Below, one piece after another: positions 46,901-57,256 of a DNA stretch of 64,000 nucleotides. The position numbers and the translations under genes were made by a program. The stretch is taken from positions 31,056,733-31,120,732 of the forward strand of contig NC_054747.1 of NCBI RefSeq assembly GCF_018143015.1, written 5' to 3'. The notes under the pieces were generated by a model, which was not told the DNA's origin, made no database searches, and saw only the letters and a list, made by a program, of their open reading frames with translations. Numbering within the stretch: position 1 is the first letter of the stretch; each line of letters starts with the position of its first letter. The stretch comes from Lytechinus variegatus. Taxonomy: Eukaryota; Echinodermata; Echinoidea; Temnopleuroida; Toxopneustidae.

Positions 46901-49900
46901 TACTGCGTTGAACACGGCGGGATAGGGGGTATGGCAATGACAGGAGAATTGCGAGGTATTGGGATGGGATCTTATTATAAAAAAAAATAGAAAAAAAGTA
47001 GACATTTAGGGAACTGAACTCGCTGTCATTAGGAATTTTATACCCTAAAATAAACCAATTAAGTAATTGATGAACTAGATGGGAGAGGTTGCTTGTTTGT
47101 TTCGGGGTTTTCCTATTTATTTGCTGGACAATTTTTTTTCAGAACCTCCCGATCAGCCAATTGACATCCATGGACTTGCTTACACTCTGACGTCATCGAC
47201 ACGTTATAAACCGTATTGTATCGCTGGCAGCAGCTTCCCCTCCTCCGAGATCACGTGGTCTCTCGATGAGGAAAACGTGACCGACGACGCCGAGGTGACG
47301 ACCACGAATATGGCGTCGGGATACGTGAGGGTCATCAGCGAGTTGAGTTACGTAACCAAAAGAGAGGATTATGGGAAGATATTGCGATGCAAAGTTAGTC
47401 ACGTGGCACTGAGGGAGGATGTCGTTGCAGAGAAAGCTATCTGTGAGTAATGACTTTATTTCAATTATATTGTTATGATTATGATCGATGGCGAGGATGA
47501 CGGTGAAAATGAGAAGTGGTGGTATTGATGGTGGGTGATGGTCTTTGTAGAAGAGATGGTGTCTAAAGTATAATGGGCATGATGGTGGTGATGATGATGA
47601 TGGTGATGATGACGACGACGATTATGGGATTGATGATGACGGTGAATGTGATGATAATGATGATGATGATGCTTCACGGGTCGTGTGGTCCAGTGGTTTG
47701 AGCATTGGACTCATAATCGCAAGGTTGTGAGTTCGAATCCCAACTCTGCCATTGTCTCCACTTTGATTTAAAGGCCCAAGAGTGATATCTGTCGTCTATT
47801 ATGTCAGCCACTATGGCTGATATAAAATGTTTCCAAGGTAATTGGTTATATACCAGCTTGGCGTTTACCAACAAAAAATGCTGTCCTGCCGAGTTCCTAC
47901 GGGAGTTACCACAACAGAATGCTGATAATGCTGATGATGCTGCTGCTGCTGTCGATGATGATGATGAGATGATGATGATGGTATGATGATGATGACGACG
48001 ACGATTATGGGGATGATGATGACGGTGAATGTGATGATGATGGTGGCGGTGGTGGTGGGATGATAATGATGATGATTGTGATGATGATGACGGTGATTGT
48101 GATGATGATGATGATGATGATGGTGAATGTGATGATGATGATGGTGGTGGGATGATTATGATGATGTCGCTGCTACTTATGATGATGATGGTGGTGATGA
48201 AATCGGTAATGATGATACTTATAGAAATTATGATGGCAATGGTGACGATGATAATTACTATGGTGATGGTGAACATCGATGGTGACATTGGTGACGATAG
48301 CTCTGGTGTCGTTGGTGCGCATTGTATTGAGGACCACACCCGTTATTTTACACCGGTGTTAAATTGACAGTGTCAGTTTAACACCTATAGCTGTCATTAC
48401 AACACCTTTGGTTGTTACATTTACCCTCTGGGGTGTTATGTTCAATCTCTAAAGTGTAATTTTAGCACCTCAGGGTGTGGTCCTCCATCAACACCAATTG
48501 GTGTCAGTTTTAACACCACAGTTATTACAGAGTGGCGATGACGACGATTGATACTTTATCATGCTGCCTAAAAGAATGTTTAGATTCTGAACAGTCGGTT
48601 CAGTTTATCTCTATTTTGAAACCTGAAGAATTGTAATGATGTACATTGGTATACGGAGTTTTAAATGGGAGGAGTGGCGACCCCCCTTGAAAAGACCCTT
48701 ACGCGGTGCAAGGGTCTTTGCACCCAAACTTCTTGACATGCTTGAGGAGTTTTAGGTATTGGTATTTGTTGCTGAGTACTCTTACTGAACATGCCGAACA
48801 TATGTAAGATTGCGTAGTAGGAGGTATGCACACATGCAGGGTCCCAATGAATCGGCACCCCCCGCACTCCTGCAAAAACACCGTTTTTCTGACCTACAGG
48901 TACAAGTTCATGGCTTTTATTGACTCTTCCTCTGATGTTTGTAATTTAATCATATCATAATGCTTTACTTATCATTTGTTTTACATGCTCACTAGATGAA
49001 TTAATGATTGAATATTTTTTGCGACACTTGGTGTTTTTTTTCAAATAAATACCACGGCAGCACTGCAACAAGATATTTGTGTTGTTTCTTTTCAGGTTTG
49101 ATTGACACTGAAATGAATTTGTCATCAGTGGAGGGGGATCTTTCCGGCTCTCTCTTTCTTGAAGTAAGTGGCATACCACATTCGGCCTCGTGTTCTCTCA
49201 GTGCATGTGACATTGCACAAGGTAAGTCGAATCCCTGGCGTATAGATGGGGGGGGGGGTAGGGCACTAAATCCCCTCCCCCAAAAAAGTTAATATTAAGA
49301 ATCGGGTGATTCAATGGCCAATGCATATTACTAAAAAGGGAGAGATTCTATTGTCATGTATCAAAAAATATACCATAATTTTGTACAATTAAGCGTATAT
49401 TTAAGTTTACGGCATGCAAACTTTGTACAGAAAAGTAAACAATCCACTGTAATCATCTAGGGTATTTCTTTATATTAGGATGTTCTTTCTTAGTCATACT
49501 CATGAATAACATTCGGGCATTTTTTTTAAGTTTCTTCTGCATGTGTTATTATATAATATATAGATAACAGCACCACGAGGGACGAATGCATTGAAAGATA
49601 TCTCGGTGACACGTACAGCGACTTCGCCGACCACGTGCATGAATTCACTGATCTCGTAGCTTCGACCACCTACGACGTATCGCTTCGTTGCGTTCATAGG
49701 TTGTGCGGTGAGAGCACGACCGAGACACGAGCTACCGTCCCGAGTACTCCGGATCGCGGCGGCAAAAATATTGACTCCGAAAATATGAACTCCGTATTCA
49801 ATGCTGAGCCGAAGTCGTCAACTGGTGAGCTCTTGCTTTATACATTTTTCTTCATATTAATTAATTTTACTTGCCCGTTTGCTTGTTTATTAATGCATTA

Positions 49901-52900
49901 TTTTTTTTTCTTACTTTTTTGGTATGCTTACTTGTTGCTTTTGTTTACTTATCGTTTCTCTCTCTCTCTCCACCTCTATCTCTTTCTTTAATTTTTCCTT
50001 TCTTTTTTTCTTTCTTTCCTTTGTTTGTTTGTTTGTTTCTTTCTTTCTTTCTTCTTACTTTGTTATACTTACTTACTTTTTTTCTTCCTTCCTTGTTTTT
50101 CTTGTTTTTCTTTTTTTTCTTAATCTAATTTTTTTTTTTCATTTATAGTTTTCTTCACTTATGATGTTGCTTGATTTCTTCAATGCTTTACTTTTTTGGG
50201 GGGGGGGTCTTTTTATCTTATCTTAATTTTCTTTCCTTTTCTCGTTTTATTATTATATTATTTTGTTTATTATTTCGTTACTCATGATTTTATTGATGTG
50301 CGGTGGTTGCTTTGTTGTCTTTGTGGTATTTGAGTGTATGTTTGAATGCACTGCAAAAACACCGGTGTTAATTTAACACCTGACTGGTATCTACACTGTT
50401 AGAAAAAATAAAAGAAGTTCCTGCAGCAGAGTCTCGAGAACACCTGTAATCTTACCGAATTGCGTAATAATCATTCTGTAAATTCATAAAACAAGAATTT
50501 TTCTGCAATTTAACAGAACAGGTCTGTTTAAAAAGGGGAAAAGGGTGTTTTATTCAAGGAAATTTGTAAGATTCCATACATCAAATACCAATTTCCTGTA
50601 AGATTACGCAATTCGGTAAGATTACAGGTGTTCTCGAGACTCTGCTGCAGGAACTTCTTCTATTTTTTCTAACAGTGTATATCGGTCCACACCAGAGAGA
50701 TGTTGAAACAACACCGGTTTGGGCGTTAGGCTAACACCAGATTCACTCTAAGGTTTACCCAATATTGGGTAAAATAGGAACATTCATTTTGGTTGGGTAT
50801 ATATATAAAAGGATGTATTTTGTAATATTTTGTAGATTTTACGCAATGCTGCGTTGAAATATATAGATTCGCGCTCACATTATTAATGAAAGAGGATACC
50901 AATCACCCATCCTTTTCCTGATTTACAAGACATAAATAGAGTGTCACATTTTATTTTTTGGTTTGAAATCTCAGTTGTGTTTCCGCTCTCGCTTTGCGCT
51001 CGCATGAATTGTATAGTTATATACCTATCCTTTTCGTGATTAGAAAGGTGTTTAGAATGTCCCGTTTTTAGATCTGAAATTTCAATTTTGTTTCCGCTCG
51101 TACTACTCATCGTTATTTTAAATTTTACTTTTCATTGCATTGGATTTATCGCTATCAAACAGAAAATCGTCCACACGTCATATTCCTTTAGAAAAAGTAC
51201 AGATATGGAAGTCGGTAAGGCACTGAAGGAGAATCCAACCCAAATAAAAGTTATTTTTAGAGGGGGAAATGAGACAGGTAGATGGGTGAAATATTGAACA
51301 ACATCGCCCAGACAATGAGAAATTTATTAATTTAAAGTTCAAGTCCACCCCAGAAAAGTGTTGATTTGAATCGATAGAGAAAAATCAAACAAACATAACG
51401 CTGCAAAGTTCATCGAAATCGGATGTAAAATAAGAAAGTTATGACATTTTTAAGTTTAGCTTATTTTTCACAAAATAGTTAAATGTACAACTCAGTGATA
51501 TGCAACTGAGAGAGTCGATGATGTCCATCACTCACTATTTCTTTTGTTTTTTTATAGTTTAATAATACAATTTTTCAATTTTTACAGACTTGACAAGACC
51601 AACTTAACTTAACCATAAACTGTTAAAACAATGGTAATTCCATATGTTCAGGGAGAAATGAAATTTGTTTCACTTGACAAGGAGGAGAAAATTAGAATAT
51701 TACATATATTTCATATAATAAAATACCAAAGAAATAGTGAGTGGGTGCGTCATCAGTCTGCCAATTTGCATACCGACCGGGATGTGCATACAACTGTTTT
51801 GTGAAATCATGGACCTAGGTCCATGGTGAAATTAAGCTAAACTTTAAAATGTTATAACATTCTTATTTTACATTCGATCTTGATGAAATTTTCGGTGTTT
51901 TGCTTGCTGGATTTTTCTTCTTTTTTCAAATCAACTTTTTGTTGGGTTGCACTTGTCCTTTAAAAAAACTTGAAAAACTTGGTAATCAGTATACCTTCGG
52001 GAACCTAGGAATCTCAATATTAAATCATCGTTAAATTTGTTATTGCGCGTCCGATTTTTTTTTTTTTTTGGGGGGGGGGGGCTTTCACCATTCTGTTTAA
52101 CTTATTTGTCTCCTTTCCCACAAAACCTTTCACACGGTCTATTTGGAAGACAAAGGTTTTGAACAATAGCGCTACTTTTCCCTGCTCTATACCGGCATGA
52201 CCGGGTACTCGTCGAAAAGTACTTAAGGCGTGAATCATCGAAGTGTCGTTGTCTTGTTTTTCATAACATATATCCTTTAATAGCTGATTATATTCACGTC
52301 ATAAACTTTCGGTTGTTAATGGTTATTGTGATAATAAGGCATACTGGTATCGTGGTGTGTCATGGTTTATAGTTGATTGGACTTATTTTGCGACAATATG
52401 ACAATCATGGGATCGCGTGTGATTATTCATAAGTATTATGATTATTTTTCAATTCAATTCAATTGATTTCCACTTTTAAAAGCAACAATGAACACAAATC
52501 AATACAATGTTAAATACATATTAGTATATTGGGGGGTCATAAAAAGTACAAATGATGGCTTATTAAAAATGACCCTTTACAGTACAATTAAACAAAGATA
52601 AAATAACACAAATTACAACAATGTATAAAATAAAGGAGGGAAAGAACAAAGAAAGTATCAAGTACACAGGGTCAGTGTAATTTTGTTCAAGAAATTATCC
52701 TATAAAACGATTTTTTTTATAATAGAGGACCACACCCTGGGGTGATAAAATCACACCATAGAGATTAAACATAACACCAAAGAGTGTAAATGTAACAACA
52801 AAAGGTGTTGTGATAACACCTATAGGTGTAAAACTAACACCGCCAATTTAACACCGGTGTAAAATAACTGGTGTGGTCCTCTATGTACATCGGTTAACAC

Positions 52901-55900
52901 CACAGATGTGTGTTTGTCTTCAATGCTTTCTTATTACATACTAATTGGCAAGTTGGCTACTATACAGTGCACATAAAAAAGTTTACACTTGTAAATAATC
53001 CTATAAGATAATAATATGTAATATCCTGAAGAATTTTCACATTAATACAATGGTCTCAAATGACGATAACTGTTGAAAAATCTTTCTGCTTGAGTGAGCA
53101 CCACTTTGGTATGGAAAGTTCGTGAAAAATAATTTGCGAATTAGAAATAGTTATATGGTTAAAGTAAACGTTTATCATGAAGAGCACATGAACTTATAAG
53201 AAGAATGATTTGAAGATATATTTTACCCTTTTAACTTGTTTCCTTGCCCAAATTGAACGCCAATACGCCCCCCCCCCCCTACACACTGAGGCCATCCTGA
53301 TGATAACTGATTTACACAGAGCAGTGATTCACATAAAATGGCATTGGCTTGATTTTTTTTTCTGTTAATCAATATCATGCTTGGGGAAAAGTGTGGAGAA
53401 ATAAGTATTAAAATGAAATATGAAATGAAAAACCCACTTTAAATGATAAAAATGCTGGAAATGTCTCAAATAAACCGTTTGTTTACATTCAGAAAATTAT
53501 GTCCTCAGATCCAGTCGGAACACAAAGGGTAATGGTTAATTTTGGTGGCAAAGTTGTTACAGAATCTTCAAATGCATCTGTTTTATTTCATTTGGCTGAA
53601 AATGTTTTAAAAAATACAAGAAATATACTGAACGGTCAGTTTGTCTTCGCCTTTTTTCCTCGACACAGCGTGAAAAAATCAGCATTTCTGCGCAAAAACG
53701 ATTTCTGCGAACTTTACAAAAGTGGACAGTGTTCACTCAAGTTTAACATTCTGTCAAAATTGTTACTCTCATTTCATATATGAGACACAAACCAAGGAAT
53801 ATATGTGAAAATTGATCCCCATTGTGTCTTTTTCAATTCCCAGGAGTTTTTTCAAAGTATAACGTTTTATTGATACGCAATGCTTACACAGAAAATAGGC
53901 ATACAGAAAAAAAAACAGAAGAAAATGTGATTAAAGAATACATGATCACAATTTCTTCTTTTGTGTGTTGTTTTTGCAAGGGGTTTCATGTTTTTGTTCT
54001 AAAAGCGTTATCGTTCGTAATTTTTGCAGAGAACGTGTGGCTTCGTGACCTCATTTTCGTCATCATCGCCGTGATCGTTGTCAGTGCTTTTGTCATCGTA
54101 GTCACCGTCTCTATCGTTCTCAGGGCTGTCGTGAAAAGTATGATGAACGGAACCCCTTTTTCCATTTTTAAATTTTTGTCCAAATTTCCTGTTTTGGTAA
54201 TATACTTTCTAAAATAGATGCATAATGAACTGAGCATCCAATTATAACCAAGATTTCCATGGCAGCTCCAAAATGACAGTCGTATGTTTTATGAAATGGG
54301 CTCAGCACTTTAAAGGTCAAGTTCACCCCAGAAATTCCTTGATTTGAATCAATATAGAAAAATCAAATAAGCATAATGCTGAAAATTTCATCAAAATCGG
54401 ATGTAAAATAAAAAAGTTATGACATCTTAAAGTTTCACAAACAGTTTTCACAAAACAGTTTTATGCACAACTCAGTGACATGCAAATTGAGTTGATGATG
54501 TCCATCACTCACTATTTCTTTTGTTTCTTTGTTATAAGAATAATTATTAATCACGTTTTGTCTTAATAGCTTGATGTTTCGACTTTGCCATTGTACTAAT
54601 CTTTTTGTGAATTTGCTTCCTCAATATAAATGCATTATAAGTATTTTGCGATTTTCTCTTTTTTCCGGAAGAGAAAAATACTAGCTGTAAATTTTATGTC
54701 GAGAACCATAATCAATTAATACGTTTAGTGATCATTCAAGTACACATTTTTCTACTAATCAGGAACAATTCGAGCAGCTGGTGGCCAAGACAGCAATCAC
54801 GTGACACCTAACCGAGTAGGTGATACCACTACTTCTTTCTCACGTTCCTCATCTTTATCATCTGCCTTGCGATATAATCTCTACACGGTAAATTAAACTC
54901 TATATCACGTTTTCTGATGATGGATGGAAGTCTCAATGTAAGGAAATTCTTTCACTTTTCTTTTTTATTCTTCTTTTACTCCAACTTCTCCCTCACCTTC
55001 TTCTACTACATCTTCTAATTCTTCTTCTAATTCTTCTCTTCCTCTTCTTCTTTCTCTTCTTCTTCTTTTCCTTCTTCTTTTTCTTCTTCTTCTTCTTCAT
55101 CTTTTTCTTCTTCTTCTTCTTTTCCTTCTTCTTTTCCTTCTTCTTTTCCTTCTTTTTTCTTCTTCTTTTTCTTCTCCTTTTTTTCCTTCTTTTTCTTCTT
55201 CTTTACATATTCATCATCGTCAACCATGCAAGAAAACTTGTTGCACCCCGATTATTTTTAGCATTTATTCTTATTTCTTATTTAATCATAATATTGTTGA
55301 CTATATATTATGATAGAATAGAAAAAATAGCATGCAAATACTCATCTCAATATACATTTAATGACATTTATAGAGTTTAAAACAGCAATTTTAATCAACT
55401 GAAATACAAATCAGATTTGTAAAAAAATGCATTTTTGTTACAATCATGATCACGATGATATATATTGCATATTATTAATCTTGAATCGACACCATCATTC
55501 TACCTCACTAATTGCATCACTCAGTGTAATCCCTCAACCATATGCATTGATGCACCAAAAAAATCCAATATAATTTTCCCTCAAATCTTTCACTGATAGC
55601 AAAATTCGTTTAGAAATTGTGTATTTGCTATAATGAAATTAGTATGAGACGCGCCAAAAGTTTGGTCAGCAAAATCAAATCAATGTACGAATTTATTATT
55701 TATTATGTGTGAATATTATACGTATTCCATGATCTGGTTCAAACCATGTAAAATCATAAACATCATGCTTATTTTTAACGACCGTGAAATGTTCCCGTTT
55801 TCACAGATCGAAGAGGGGAACGAAGTCGATCCTAAGATCTATCAGGAAATCAAAGAATTTCGGTCCAGTCTCGTCAACCCCTCCGATATCATCGTGTCCA

Positions 55901-56133
55901 TCAAGCCGAGTGAGGAAGAACGGAAGAGCCTTCGCGAGTCGATGCGGTCGTCCATGCGTCATCCACGACCGCCACCTCTACCACCGCTCACCAACCGCGT
56001 TCCGGTTGATACCGCGGTCGTATCCGATTCGACCGATACAGAGTCGGATAAGGAGGATTATGTACCTATGTCTCCCGACACGTATAGCATTGATTCCGAG
56101 TATATGGTTATGAGCAGCATTGATACCAACTAA
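40918..56133 (+). CDS. Ig-superfamily transmembrane receptor with YxxM signalling tail, complete nine-exon gene
   Basis: Nine exons join into 669 codons plus TAA with all phases matching (phase 1 at seven junctions, phase 0 at the last). Order: signal peptide (1 to ~26); V-like Ig domain (about 34-140; Cys52, Trp68, 'DEGTYTC' Cys121); Ig domain 2 (about 143-253; Cys176, Trp189, Cys234); Ig domain 3 (about 256-353; Cys280, Trp293, Cys337); FN3-like region (about 355-470, 'STTYDVSLRC'); transmembrane helix (about 491-514); 155-residue tail. The tail has KIYQEI (Tyr573), the class I SH3 ligand RPPPLPPL (615-622), DYVPM (Tyr646) and EYMVM (Tyr660). YxxM is the known docking site for PI3-kinase p85 SH2 domains, and YQEI resembles the Src-family SH2 ligand YEEI. 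N-glycosylation sequons occur in the ectodomain. I infer a cell-surface signalling receptor. The ligand is unknown and I do not recognise a named orthologue. Confidence 0.88.
41617..42065. repeat. two-copy tandem repeat, ~250-bp unit
   Basis: 41617-41825 and 41868-42065 share 'acatggaggtgcagtgcctt', 'gaaatgtgg.gcaaggt' and 'gtgatgagtg.gttt.tcag'. The two copies are diverged. Located in intron 1 of the Ig receptor. Confidence 0.8.
43450..43870 (+). mobile_element. CR1-like LINE 3' end
   Basis: The plus-strand readings 'LFYKIAPSYLLDLVSYYQPS' and 'ASAVLWNALPNSMRYQSDLC', then 'FRRSLKTYLFNA' and a stop, are the conserved C-terminal tail of CR1/Jockey proteins. A 3' end 'gcgctatacaagaattgagc' with ATT repeats follows. 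Confidence 0.8.
43925..44700. repeat. 'gagcgcgaagcgcgagctgaaaat' degenerate repeats and related dispersed repeat
   Basis: Phrases 'agcgcgaagctcgagctg', 'gagcgcgaagcgcaagatg' and 'gcgagcgcgagccgaaaatt' recur. They match the tandem units inside the hAT-like element at 8382-9992. The middle (44000-44370) is a relative of the repeat at 3900-4385. The block is preceded at 43089 by 'aggggcggcggaacc', an end-like sequence with no partner found. Confidence 0.6.
45047..45391 (+). CDS. Ig receptor exon 2: V-like Ig domain
   Basis: Acceptor CGTCAG, 345 nt, donor CTGCAG|GTGACT, phase 1-1. Key features are 'ITIPCSY', 'GQVLWRRG', 'DRYSLSV', 'LTIND' and 'DEGTYTC'. The 69-residue cysteine spacing fits a V-type fold. 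Confidence 0.93.
45545..45835 (+). mobile_element. tRNA-derived SINE, family B
   Basis: Second copy of the 25505-25806 element, with A-box 'ggcccagtggattagtct' and B-box 'gggttcgaatcccagcc'. It lies in intron 2 of the Ig receptor in the gene's own orientation. Confidence 0.85.
46207..46545 (+). CDS. Ig receptor exon 3: Ig domain 2
   Basis: Acceptor CTTTTACAG, 339 nt, donor GAAG|GTAAGA, phase 1-1. It contains 'VEFECQAV', 'VTIKWYYAG' and 'GESLVCQAV'. It is GC-richer than the surrounding introns. Confidence 0.92.
47143..47442 (+). CDS. Ig receptor exon 4: Ig domain 3
   Basis: Acceptor TTTTTTTCAG, 300 nt, donor TATCT|GTGAGT, phase 1-1. It contains 'YKPYCIAGSSFPSSEITW' and 'YGKILRCKV'. The sequon NVT lies between the cysteines. 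Confidence 0.9.
47560..48330. repeat. (GAT)n microsatellite block split by a SINE
   Basis: Imperfect GAT/GGT/GAC triplets at 47560-47665 and 47925-48300 surround a family A SINE. Poly-His and poly-Ser frames across it are artefacts. Confidence 0.9.
47680..47915 (+). mobile_element. tRNA-derived SINE, family A
   Basis: Very similar to 25215-25475 ('gtggtccagtggtttgagca', B-box 'gttgtgagttcgaatccc'). It is embedded in the (GAT)n array of intron 4. Confidence 0.88.
48326..48533. mobile_element. reiterated-GGTGTTA MITE, copy 3 (ends eroded)
   Basis: Carries 'gaggaccacacc' near the left and 'cagggtgtggtcctcc' near the right, with GGTGTTA/TAACACC repeats throughout. The right end is 'cagttattacagagtg'. 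Confidence 0.8.
49096..49221 (+). CDS. Ig receptor exon 5: first half of FN3-like domain
   Basis: Acceptor CTTTTCAG, 126 nt, donor CACAAG|GTAAGT, phase 1-1. It encodes LIDTEMNLSSVEGDLSGSLF to SACDIAQ. Three cysteines and an 'SLFLEVSG' strand fit the N-terminal half of a fibronectin III fold. Confidence 0.8.
49564..49824 (+). CDS. Ig receptor exon 6: second half of FN3-like domain and membrane-proximal stalk
   Basis: Acceptor TATATAG, 261 nt, donor AACTG|GTGAGC, phase 1-1. 'FTDLVASTTYDVSLRCVHRL' and 'ESTTETRATVPSTP' match the F-G strand region of FN3 domains. A polar stalk follows. Confidence 0.85.
50349..50760. mobile_element. GGTGTTA-related element split by a CACTGTTAG MITE
   Basis: 50349-50393 (CACTGCAAAAACACCGGTG...) and 50678-50760 ('ccacaccagagag', 'aacaacaccggttt', 'ggctaacaccag') are pieces of one element. 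The 50394-50677 MITE sits between them with TA on each side. Confidence 0.65.
50394..50677. mobile_element. CACTGTTAG foldback MITE, copy 2
   Basis: 284 bp, nearly identical to 1702-1986. Its TA flanks give the likely target duplication. It is nested in an older element, so it is a young insertion. Confidence 0.88.
51336..51959. mobile_element. AGGACAAGTCC TTAA-type MITE, copy C
   Basis: Arms of about 200 bp. TTAA on both sides (51332-51335 and 51960-51963). It carries 'catcgaaatcggatgtaaaa', 'taagaaagttatgacat' and their complement at the right. Located in intron 6. Confidence 0.85.
52450..52700 (-). mobile_element. LINE 3'UTR-like fragment
   Basis: (AATTC)n at the left edge followed by an AT-rich, A-biased stretch resembles the 3' end of the minus-strand LINE at 17475-18085. 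No protein motif remains. Confidence 0.4.
52721..52910. mobile_element. reiterated-GGTGTTA MITE, copy 4 (ends truncated)
   Basis: Internal phrases 'agaggaccacaccctggggt', 'aacaccaaagagtgtaaatg' and 'ctggtgtggtcctctatgta' match copy 2 in the same orientation. The TIR ends are missing. Confidence 0.8.
54030..54137 (+). CDS. Ig receptor exon 7: transmembrane helix
   Basis: Acceptor TTTTTGCAG, 108 nt, donor AAAA|GTATGA, phase 1-1. 'LIFVIIAVIVVSAF' and 'VIVVTVSIVL' form about 24 hydrophobic residues, followed by a basic stop-transfer (R, K, R). Confidence 0.92.
54314..54533. mobile_element. AGGACAAGTCC TTAA-type MITE, left arm only (copy D)
   Basis: Starts after TTAA (54310-54313) with AGGTCAAGTTCACCCC, then 'ttcatcaaaatcggatgtaa'. 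No right arm is seen. Confidence 0.7.
54763..54887 (+). CDS. Ig receptor exon 8: membrane-proximal cytoplasmic tail
   Basis: Acceptor CTAATCAG, 125 nt, donor ACACG|GTAAAT, ending in phase 0. It is Ser/Thr-rich ('TTTSFSRSSSLSS') and ends 'LRYNLYT'. Confidence 0.82.
54955..55215. repeat. (CTT)n polypyrimidine tract
   Basis: About 260 bp of CTT/CCT/TTT triplets in intron 8. The Lys/Glu-rich frame on the minus strand is an artefact. Confidence 0.92.
55807..56133 (+). CDS. Ig receptor exon 9: signalling tail and stop
   Basis: Acceptor TTTTCACAG, 327 nt, stop TAA. It encodes 108 residues with KIYQEI, a basic Arg-rich stretch, PRPPPLPPL, an acidic Ser/Thr run, DYVPMSP and EYMVM. Codon use is GC-rich compared with the flanks, as in the ectodomain exons. 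Confidence 0.93.
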   Translation: MEEGNEVDPKIYQEIKEFRSSLVNPSDIIVSIKPSEEERKSLRESMRSSMRHPRPPPLPPLTNRVPVDTAVVSDSTDTESDKEDYVPMSPDTYSIDSEYMVMSSIDTN

Positions 56134-56315
56134 TATCAGGGGTTTTAAAGGCAGTAATTATCATGAAAATACAATGACAGTCATTTGCTAAAAAATCTAT
56201 CAAGAATTTATAAGGCCTATGTAGTCTCCAGTATCAGATGTTTTAGATGCATTTCAGAAAATGCAATATCAAACATGGTACAACTTTAAGACGACTGCTT
56301 TATTAATTTAAAAAC

Positions 56316-56321
56316 AATAAA
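56316..56321 (+). terminator. candidate polyadenylation signal AATAAA of the Ig receptor
   Basis: An exact AATAAA lies 183 nt after the stop codon. It is plausible by distance, but in AT-rich DNA such hexamers also occur by chance. Confidence 0.45.
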
Positions 56322-57256
56322 CTTGAAAGCGCACTAAAGGGTTTGTATTCTAAGACTACAATCATCATGATTGTGATCTAAATGTGTCATTCTGGTTAAG
56401 AAATTTACGGCAATTTGAGTCATTTAGTGCTGGTATTGATACTATTCAGTATGTAAGATGACTATATTTTGTATTTTGAATTTGAATACGTAGACATATA
56501 TTTAAGAAGCATATAATGGCACATCGCAGTGATATATATTTTATACACCTATCACGGGAACATATAGGCCTGTATACGTTAGAAAGTACAAGGTAACTTC
56601 GAAGTAAAAGCCTGGATCACATTTTCTTAATGAACTTGTGTACGTACATGATTTTTTTGCATTGTATTTTTATCTATACATGCTATAGGAGCATCCCGCC
56701 ACAAGCCTCGGCTTTTAGGATATTATATATATACGCCTTCTTCTTCATACCAAGCATGTACATATTTATATTTGTCATATTAACAATTTGACTTTTGTAT
56801 GGATTAGTATTACGAAAAGTGTTTTGAAATGGAAGAAAATATTTGAATTGAACTGAATTGAATTCCTTGATTCATTCTGTAATTAAAAAAAATGAAAGAT
56901 TCTACATATTTTCTGAACTTTTCGATCAAGTGAATTTGAAACTTTTCATTATTGTACGTAAATATATAACACGTCTTAAGTGCAGGGTAATTGTTGTTCA
57001 TTACGTTCAATGAAGACTGATAAGTAAATAGGCTCTGATCTTAAGGAAGGGGTTGAAATAATCGGTGAAAATTTCAAATGTTATTTGAGTGGAAGCCAAT
57101 TAGGGATTCATTAAGACTACAGCATATTCGAAATAGAGATTTATATTTTGAGAAAGAAAGACTGTTTGCTGAGATTTTTTTCAAACGGGTGCTTTTTAGC
57201 TTTTTAAACTTTGGTTTTATAGGCATATTGCACAGTTTAGTGCTTGAATCATTTAA

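Noticed and set aside
47674-48339. 221-residue minus-strand frame rich in Ser, His and Ile
   Set aside because: It is composed of a (GAT)n array and a SINE, with no domain or splice support.
53499-53783. 94-residue plus-strand frame between receptor exons 6 and 7
   Set aside because: No domain resemblance, and its frame does not join the flanking phase-1 exons through good splice sites.
55027-55227. Lys/Glu-rich minus-strand frame
   Set aside because: Antisense of the (CTT)n tract in intron 8 of the Ig receptor.
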